From Egibacteraceae bacterium (lineage in GTDB: Bacteria; Actinomycetota; Nitriliruptoria; Euzebyales; Egibacteraceae), in assembly GCA_030447925.1 (NCBI GenBank), contig JAUJNX010000005.1, forward strand, positions 1 through 64,000: a DNA stretch of 64,000 bases, written 5' to 3'. Shown piece by piece: positions 59,279 through 64,000 of this stretch; positions within the stretch are counted from its first letter, which is position 1, and every line of letters starts with the position of its first letter. Made by a program: the position numbers and the translations under genes. The notes under the pieces were generated by a model. The model did no database searches and was not told where the DNA came from. It worked only from the letters and a program-made list of their open reading frames with translations.

Positions 59279-59872
59279 ATGATCCGAAACACCGTGAGGA
59301 AACTCTTCGTCGTGGTCGGCCTGCTCGCCCTGACCTTCGGCCTGTTCGCCGGCACGACCGCCCCGCCGGCCGCCGCCGATGTCGTCGACTCGACCAGCTG
59401 TACGAACGAGGCGTACGTCTTCCAGCGCCCCGGCGGCGCGAACGGGCTGGGTCACATCGCCTTCGGCTACGCCTTCCGCTGCGCGCCGGGTACGGCAACG
59501 AGCTACTACTACGGCTCCGTCGAGAACCCGGCCGGGCGGCCGACCATCCCGGCGGGCGAGGACAACGGCTTCTGGCAGGCAGCCGGAACGTCGACCGACA
59601 TGTTCGCCGCCATGCGGGCCCGCGGCTACACCAACTACCGCGTCACGAACCTGAACGGCACGCAGCTGAACGGCAACGCGGCGGCCGTCGAGGCGGAGTC
59701 CTACCGCGGTGCCGGCTACGGGGTGCTCGGGAACAACTGCGCGAACGCGGTCTGGGACACCTTGAACGCCTACGGCGTCCCCAGCCTGCCGCTGCTGCAG
59801 ATCTACCCCGCGCCGAACGCCTGGTACGGCGCGCTGCCCGGCACCATCTGGACGGCGTCCACGCCGCTCTGA
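59279..59872 (+). CDS. secreted protein with NlpC/LRAT-like His-Cys arrangement
   Basis: A 197-residue exported protein. ATG 59279 has GGAGGAG eight bases upstream. The signal peptide KLFVVVGLLALTFGLFAGTT ends at PPAAA-DVV. The mature part has AYVFQRPGGANGLGHIAFGY with a candidate catalytic His, YYYGSVENPAGRP, NGFWQAAGTSTDMFAAMRAR and GYGVLGNNCANAVWDTLNAY with a candidate nucleophile Cys. A His in the first half and a Cys in N-x-C-x-x-A-x helix is the layout of permuted papain-like proteins (NlpC/LRAT/YiiX type), which cleave or acylate peptides and lipids. The family cannot be fixed by eye. Followed by a perfect terminator. Confidence 0.65.
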   Translation: MIRNTVRKLFVVVGLLALTFGLFAGTTAPPAAADVVDSTSCTNEAYVFQRPGGANGLGHIAFGYAFRCAPGTATSYYYGSVENPAGRPTIPAGEDNGFWQAAGTSTDMFAAMRARGYTNYRVTNLNGTQLNGNAAAVEAESYRGAGYGVLGNNCANAVWDTLNAYGVPSLPLLQIYPAPNAWYGALPGTIWTASTPL

Positions 59873-59940
59873 CGGAGCACGACGGCCCCGCGGGGGCGGG
59901 GACGTTGGGCGGACCGCCCACCCCGCCCCCCCACCAAGCA

Positions 59941-59988
59941 CGCACCAGCGGCGGCGGCGAGGTCCACCTCGCCGCCGCCGCTGGTGCG
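59941..59988. terminator. perfect 22-bp hairpin between convergent genes
   Basis: CGCACCAGCGGCGGCGGCGA plus GG, loop TCCA, and an exact reverse complement at 59967-59988. It ends one base before the GH13 stop codon and 68 bases past the secreted-protein stop, so it can terminate from both sides. Confidence 0.9.
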
Positions 59989-61647
59989 TCAGCCGCGTCC
60001 GCCGTCCCGTCGGCGTCGCAGCACCCGGGTCTCCCAGGGGGACAGGGTGATCGCGGCGCCGGGCGTGGGCGGGCAGTTGGCGAGGACGACCTCGGCGGCC
60101 GCCCACGCCTCGGCGTCGGGGACCGCGGCGGTCACGCTGCGGTCGCTGATGTTGCCGAGCACCAGCAGCTCGACGTCGCCGAGCCGCCGGGTGAAGGCGT
60201 AGACGCACTCGTCGTCGGGGAGCAGCATCGTGAAGTCGCCGTCGGCGACGGCGGGCTCGGCGTGACGCAGCGCGATCAGGCGCCGGTACCACGACAGCAC
60301 CGAGTCCGGGTCGTCGCGTTGCGCTGCCGCGTTGATCTCGACGTGGTTCGGGTTCACCGGCAGCCACGGCGTGCCGGTGGTGAACCCGGCCTGGGGCCCC
60401 GCGTCCCACTGCATCGGGGTGCGCGCGTTGTCGCGGCTCCTCGCCCGCAGGCTCTCCAGGACGCGCTCCTGCGGCTCGCCCGCCGCGACCGCCAGGTGGT
60501 GGTGGTTCAGCGACTCGATGTCCTGGAAGTCCTCGATGCCCGCGAACGGCGCGTTGGTCATGCCGAGCTCCTCGCCCTGGTACACGTAGGGCGTCCCGCG
60601 GTGCAGGTGGAGCACCGTGGCCAGCGCCGTCGCGGACCGCGCGCGGTACCTGCCGTCGTCGCCGAAGCGCGACACGACCCGCGGCTGGTCGTGGTTGTCC
60701 CAGTACAGGCTGTTCCAGCCGACGTCGGCCAGCCCCGCCTGCCAGCGGCCCAGCGACGCCTTGAGGTCGGGGAGGTGCAGGGGCCGGACGTCGAACTTGC
60801 CGCCGGGCCCCTGGTCCAGCCACATGTGCTCGAACTGGAAGACCATGTCGACCTCGCGGCGGGCAGGGTCGGTGAACAGCCGCGCCTGCTCGACGGTGAC
60901 GAACGGCATCTCGGCGACGGTCAGCAGGGGCCGGTCGTAGCGGTCGAGGACCTCGCGGTGCAGCTCCGCGAGGAACTCGTGCATCCGCGGCCCCGTGATG
61001 GACGACATCTGGTCCTCGGGCAGCGCCGGGTCCTTGGAGATCAGGTTGATGACGTCCATGCGGAAGCCGTCGACCCCGCGGTCCAGCCACCAGCGCATCA
61101 TCTCGTGGACGGCGCGGCGGACCTCCGGGTTCTCCCAGTTGAGGTCCGGCTGGCGCGGTGAGAACAGGTGCAGGTAGTACTCGCCGGTGGCCTCGTCCAG
61201 CGTCCAGGCCGGCCCGGAGAAGTACGAGCCCCAGCCGTTGGGGGGCCCGCCGCCGGGGCCGGGCGGGCGCCACCAGTACCAGTCGCGCCGGGGGTCGTCC
61301 CGGCTGGACCGCGAGGCGGCGAACCACGGGTGCGCGTCGGAGGTGTGGTTGACGACCAGGTCCAGAACGAGCTTGATGCCGCGGTCGTGGAGCGCGGCGA
61401 TCAGCTCGTCGAGGTCCGCGAGCGACCCGAACACCGGGTCGACGTCGGTGTAGTCGCTGATGTCGTAGCCGTTGTCCGCCTGGGGTGACGGGTACACCGG
61501 CGACAGCCAGACCACGTCGACGCCGAGGTCGCTGAGGTGGTCCAGCCGCCCCAGGATCCCGCGCAGGTCCCCGATCCCGTCGCCGTCGCTGTCGGCGAAG
61601 CTGCGCGGGTAGATCTGGTAGACGACCGCATCGTGGAACCACGTCAT
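59989..61647 (-). CDS. GH13 alpha-glucosidase / oligo-1,6-glucosidase-like
   Basis: A 552-residue cytoplasmic alpha-amylase-family enzyme. ATG 61647 begins MTWFHDAVVYQIYPRSFADS, then GRLDHLSDLGVDVVWLSPVY, VVNHTSDAHPWF, GVDGFRMDVINLISKDP with the nucleophile Asp (about 199), LLTVAEMPF with the acid Glu (about 244), and YWDNHDQPRVVSRFGDD with the third Asp (about 317). The C-terminal beta domain ends RRRRDGG. The QIYPRSF and MDVINLI signatures match the oligo-1,6-glucosidase/alpha-glucosidase/trehalose-6-phosphate hydrolase subfamilies; V after the nucleophile favours alpha-1,4 over alpha-1,6 specificity. No signal peptide. Confidence 0.93.
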   Translation of the reverse strand: MTWFHDAVVYQIYPRSFADSDGDGIGDLRGILGRLDHLSDLGVDVVWLSPVYPSPQADNGYDISDYTDVDPVFGSLADLDELIAALHDRGIKLVLDLVVNHTSDAHPWFAASRSSRDDPRRDWYWWRPPGPGGGPPNGWGSYFSGPAWTLDEATGEYYLHLFSPRQPDLNWENPEVRRAVHEMMRWWLDRGVDGFRMDVINLISKDPALPEDQMSSITGPRMHEFLAELHREVLDRYDRPLLTVAEMPFVTVEQARLFTDPARREVDMVFQFEHMWLDQGPGGKFDVRPLHLPDLKASLGRWQAGLADVGWNSLYWDNHDQPRVVSRFGDDGRYRARSATALATVLHLHRGTPYVYQGEELGMTNAPFAGIEDFQDIESLNHHHLAVAAGEPQERVLESLRARSRDNARTPMQWDAGPQAGFTTGTPWLPVNPNHVEINAAAQRDDPDSVLSWYRRLIALRHAEPAVADGDFTMLLPDDECVYAFTRRLGDVELLVLGNISDRSVTAAVPDAEAWAAAEVVLANCPPTPGAAITLSPWETRVLRRRRDGGRG

Positions 61648-61791
61648 GGCGCGGGAGTGTAGGGGCGCATCTCGAGCGCGGGCGGCTCGGGTGCGCAGCC
61701 CAGGCCGGTACACATCGGCCCGGGCCGACAACGCCGCGGCCCGCGCTGACCTCGCAGCAGCTCGATACGACAGCTACGCAGCGCGGAGACG

Positions 61792-62031
61792 CTGTTCTAC
61801 GCGATCCTCGCCGTCATCGCCGGGTCCGCCATCGTCGCCATCGGCGGCGGCGGCATCCAGCCGATGCGCGCGTACTGGGAGCGCACCCTCAACCGGGTCG
61901 AGCAGGAGGCCCCCCGGGCCGCCATGGAGGCCCAGGGCGCCGGGGACCGCATCCGGGAGCGGGCGCAGGACCGCACCCAGCAGCTGCGCGGGACGACCGA
62001 CCCCAGCACCGGCGGCGCCAGCCGCGCCTGA
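61792..62031 (+). CDS. small membrane protein with no standard start codon
   Basis: The frame reads ETLFYAILAVIAGSAIVAIG, then GGIQPMRAYWERTLNRVEQE, then a long amphipathic helix APRAAMEAQGAGDRIRERAQ ending in SRA at a TGA (62029-62031). One N-terminal membrane helix and a coiled-coil tail look natural and the codons fit the genome. No ATG, GTG or TTG lies between the helix and the previous stop; CTG 61792 is the first plausible start. A strong terminator follows directly. It may use a non-standard start, or an ATG was lost (GCGGAG in place of ATGGAG). Confidence 0.45.
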   Translation: MFYAILAVIAGSAIVAIGGGGIQPMRAYWERTLNRVEQEAPRAAMEAQGAGDRIRERAQDRTQQLRGTTDPSTGGASRA

Positions 62032-62043
62032 CCGACGCACGGC

Positions 62044-62075
62044 TCCGGCGGCGCCCCCGTCTGGGCGCCGCCGGA
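62044..62075 (+). terminator. 13-bp hairpin after the small membrane gene
   Basis: TCCGGCGGCGCCC, loop CCGTCT, GGGCGCCGCCGGA: a perfect stem 12 bases past the stop of the small gene and upstream of the AraC gene. Confidence 0.8.
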
Positions 62076-62107
62076 CCGCGGGCACCGCGCCGTGCGATGC
62101 TGCCCCG

Positions 62108-62809
62108 GTGTACCGGGAGCGGGCGTCGCGCATCGCGGGGGCGGTGGTCTGGGAGCGCCACGCCGACGGGGAGGCGCGCGTCCTGCCCGACGGCTGCATG
62201 GACCTGATCTGGAGCGCGGGCGGGCTGCTGGTCGCGGGCCCCGACACCGCGGCGCACCTGGCGGGGGGCACGGGCGGCGGGACCGTCACGGGGCTGCGCC
62301 TCGCCCCGGGCACGGGACCTGCGGTCCTCGGCGTGCCGGCGCACGCCCTGCGCGACCTGCGCGTCCCCCTGGACGCGGTCTGGACGCCGGCGACGGCACG
62401 GCGGGTGGCCGACCGGGTCGCGGGCGCCGGCGCGGCGGGACCGGTGCTCGAGGCCGTCGCGGCGGCGCGCCTGCGCGAGGCCGGCGGGCCCGATCCGCTG
62501 CTCGCCGCGGTCGCGACCCTGCTCGGGAGCGGTGCGGCGGTGACGGCGGTCGCCCGCGAGGTGGGGCTCAGCGAGCGCCAGCTGCGCCGGCGGTCCCTGG
62601 TCGCCTTCGGCTACGGGCCGAAGACCCTCGCGCGGGTGCTGCGGATGCAGCGCGCCCTGGACCTCGCGCGCGCCGCCGTGCCGTTCGCGGACACCGCCGC
62701 CCGCGCGGGGTACGCCGACCAGCCCCACCTCGCCCGCGAGGTCCGCCGGCTCGCGGGCGTCCCGCTGCGCGAGCTGGTCAGGGAGCGGGCAGGGGCGCGA
62801 ACAGGCTGA
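62108..62809 (+). CDS. AraC-family transcriptional regulator
   Basis: A 233-residue regulator. The N-terminal half (about 1-130) begins YRERASRIAGAVVWERHADG and RVLPDGCMDLIWSAGGLLVA, matching the DUF6597-type effector domain common in AraC proteins. The double helix-turn-helix occupies 140-230: AVTAVAREVGLSERQLRRRS, then FGYGPKTLARVLRMQRALDL and DTAARAGYADQPHLAREVRR, ending LAGVPLRELV. Starts at GTG 62108. It ends 32 bases inside the convergent VOC gene, so the last codons overlap it. Likely target: its neighbours, unproved. Confidence 0.9.
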   Translation: MYRERASRIAGAVVWERHADGEARVLPDGCMDLIWSAGGLLVAGPDTAAHLAGGTGGGTVTGLRLAPGTGPAVLGVPAHALRDLRVPLDAVWTPATARRVADRVAGAGAAGPVLEAVAAARLREAGGPDPLLAAVATLLGSGAAVTAVAREVGLSERQLRRRSLVAFGYGPKTLARVLRMQRALDLARAAVPFADTAARAGYADQPHLAREVRRLAGVPLRELVRERAGARTG

Positions 62810-63176
62810 CGTCGTTGCCGTCGGGGTCGCGCACCACCGCGTAGCGCTGGCCCCAGAACGCGTCCCAGGGCGCCAGGTGGCCCTCGTACCCGGCGGAGAG
62901 CAGCTCGGCGTAGACGGCGTCGACGTCGGCCGGCCCGTCGCAGATGAAGGCGAGGCCGGTGCGCGGGGATCCGGCGACCGGTGACCAGCCCGGGTCGTAG
63001 GAGCGGATGGTCGCCTCGGTGTCCCAGGCCATGCGCAGGCCGCCGGGCAGCGGCGCCTCGACGTGCGGCTGGTCGCCGGCGTCGGCGGGGGCGTCCACGC
63101 CGAGGTGGCGGTAGAAGTCGAGCGAGCGGGCCATGTCGGCCACCACCAGGCCGATGACGTCGAGTCGTGGGGTCAT
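62778..63176 (-). CDS. VOC family protein
   Basis: A 132-residue protein of the glyoxalase/bleomycin-resistance fold. It opens MTPRLDVIGLVVADMARSLD, then FYRHLGVDAP, the first beta-alpha unit, and has GLAFICDGPADVDAVYAELL and the last strand YAVVRDPDGNDVSLFAPLP. The D-P-D-G-N segment is the family mark. An AraC regulator next to a VOC gene is a common pair in actinobacteria, where the VOC protein acts on a small molecule sensed by the regulator. ATG 63176 has a weak GCCGGGC site. Confidence 0.9.
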   Translation of the reverse strand: MTPRLDVIGLVVADMARSLDFYRHLGVDAPADAGDQPHVEAPLPGGLRMAWDTEATIRSYDPGWSPVAGSPRTGLAFICDGPADVDAVYAELLSAGYEGHLAPWDAFWGQRYAVVRDPDGNDVSLFAPLPAP

Positions 63177-63256
63177 GCCCGGCAGCGTAGGCAGCGGGCC
63201 CGCGCCGCTCTTGAAGGAAACGGCCATCCCCCCGCGCTGACGCCGCCGACCGCGGG

Positions 63257-64000
63257 TCAGACGGTGAGCACCACCTTCCCGCGGGCGTGGCCGTCCGCGA
63301 GGTAGCGGATGGCGGCGGCGGCCTCGGCCAGGGGGTACGTGCGGTCGAGGGCGGGCGTGACGGTGCCCGCAGCGATCATCCCGGCCAGGACCTCCAGGTC
63401 CTCGTGGCGCTCGCTGGACACGAACACGCGCAGCCGCTGGCGCACGAACGGGCCGATCGCGACGGCGAGTAGCTGGCGGTGGGTGCCGCCGAGCCAGCGG
63501 CCCCCGCCCTCGCCGCCGACGAACACCAGGGTCCCGCGCGGGGTGAGCGCGCGCCGCAGGTGCGACAGCGGGCGGGTGCCGCCGATGTCCAGGACCAGGT
63601 TGTAGCGCCGCCGGCCGTCCAGCGCGTCCTCGCGGGTGTGGTCCACGACGTGGTCGGCCCCCAGCGCGCGCACCAGGTCGGCCTTGGCACCGCGGCAGAC
63701 GCCCGTGACCTCGGCCCCGAACGCCGTGGCCAGCTGCACGGCGAAGGTGCCGACCCCGCCCGAGGCGCCCATGATCAGGACCCGCTGCCCCGGCTGCACC
63801 CCGCCCTGGTCGCGCAGGGCCTGGAGCGCCGCCGACGCGGACACCGGCACGGCGGCGGCCTGCACGAAGGTCAGCGCGGCGGGCTTGGCGGCCAGGCGGT
63901 CCTCGCGCGCGGCCGCGTACTCGGCGAACGAGCCGTCGCAGGTCCCCATCACCGCGTCGCCCGGTCGGAAGCGGGTCACCTCCGGGCCCACGGCCTCCAC
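63257..64000 (-). CDS. MDR-family NAD(P)-dependent oxidoreductase, partial
   Basis: The C-terminal 247 residues of a medium-chain dehydrogenase/reductase; the start lies past the right edge. It reads VTRFRPGDAVMGTCDGSFAE, EDRLAAKPAALTFVQAAAVP, VLIMGASGGVGTFAVQLATA with the nucleotide-binding G-x-x-G-x-x-G, VTGVCRGAKADLVRALGADH and a final YPLAEAAAAIRYLADGHARG. The lack of Cys ligands and the GASGGVG loop suggest a zinc-free quinone-oxidoreductase-like member. NADPH is the expected cofactor. Substrate unknown. Confidence 0.9.
   Translation of the reverse strand: MEAVGPEVTRFRPGDAVMGTCDGSFAEYAAAREDRLAAKPAALTFVQAAAVPVSASAALQALRDQGGVQPGQRVLIMGASGGVGTFAVQLATAFGAEVTGVCRGAKADLVRALGADHVVDHTREDALDGRRRYNLVLDIGGTRPLSHLRRALTPRGTLVFVGGEGGGRWLGGTHRQLLAVAIGPFVRQRLRVFVSSERHEDLEVLAGMIAAGTVTPALDRTYPLAEAAAAIRYLADGHARGKVVLTV

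Noticed and set aside
1..64000. CRISPR arrays, rRNA genes, riboswitches, further tRNAs
   Set aside because: Looked for regular repeats with spacers, rRNA landmarks and tRNA T-arm motifs on both strands; only tRNA-Phe was found.

Overview
The window is chromosomal DNA of a very GC-rich bacterium, almost certainly an actinomycete-type (Actinomycetota) genome. The signs are strong third-position G/C in every real gene, frequent GTG starts, a DUF4191 protein, a RepSA-type replication initiator typical of actinomycete integrative elements, an Mrp antiporter, DUF1697, TerC and many stand-alone VOC, SDR and GNAT proteins. I cannot name the genus from sequence alone.

Layout. 1-6.0 kb is housekeeping and maintenance: the end of an O-antigen ligase, a DUF4191 membrane protein, an NYN nuclease, an arginase-fold enzyme, an LD-carboxypeptidase, a tandem-GNAT gene interrupted by a TGA, a damaged cytidylyltransferase and a VOC protein. 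6.1-14.4 kb is a decayed integrative element lying against tRNA-Phe(GAA). It has an 81%-like degenerate copy of the tRNA 3' half at its far end, a tyrosine integrase fused in frame to the remains of repSA, an IS481-type fragment, cargo genes of unknown function, and broken CDF and SRPBCC genes. 14.5-31.5 kb returns to ordinary chromosome: a sigma-70-like factor, a six-hairpin-type protein, AKR, TerC, a lectin-domain protein, a GGDEF-EAL protein, DUF1622 pair, sulfite-oxidase-like protein, fasciclin, DksA-like, vapBC, SRAP and an ABC-2 exporter. 31.8-35 kb holds an MFS and an EEP enzyme followed by a gene graveyard. 35-45 kb holds a second fasciclin, an L,D-transpeptidase, an AldO-like alditol oxidase, two divergent histidine-kinase-like genes, an APC permease and phosphoketolase. 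45.5-55.2 kb is read leftward as pta, ackA and then mrpABCDEFG. 55-64 kb holds an acyltransferase, a class-V PLP enzyme, AlkB, a GH13 alpha-glucosidase, an AraC regulator and a partial MDR oxidoreductase.

How the parts fit. Phosphoketolase makes acetyl phosphate from sugar phosphates; acetate kinase turns it into ATP plus acetate and Pta links it to acetyl-CoA. The Mrp complex directly downstream of ackA on the same strand would handle Na+/H+ balance. The GH13 enzyme and a GH15 remnant point to alpha-glucan use. vapBC, the RHH operator palindrome and the integrative element are the mobile/accessory part.

A caution that applies throughout: at least eight otherwise well-conserved genes are broken by one-base gains or losses in short C or G runs (pta, ABC-2 permease, sulfite oxidase-like, siderophore-binding fragment, cytidylyltransferase, SRPBCC, repSA, GH15 remnant). 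Some of these, above all pta, may be assembly errors and not real mutations. Starts were chosen from ribosome-binding sites and family alignments recalled from memory; no search was run.
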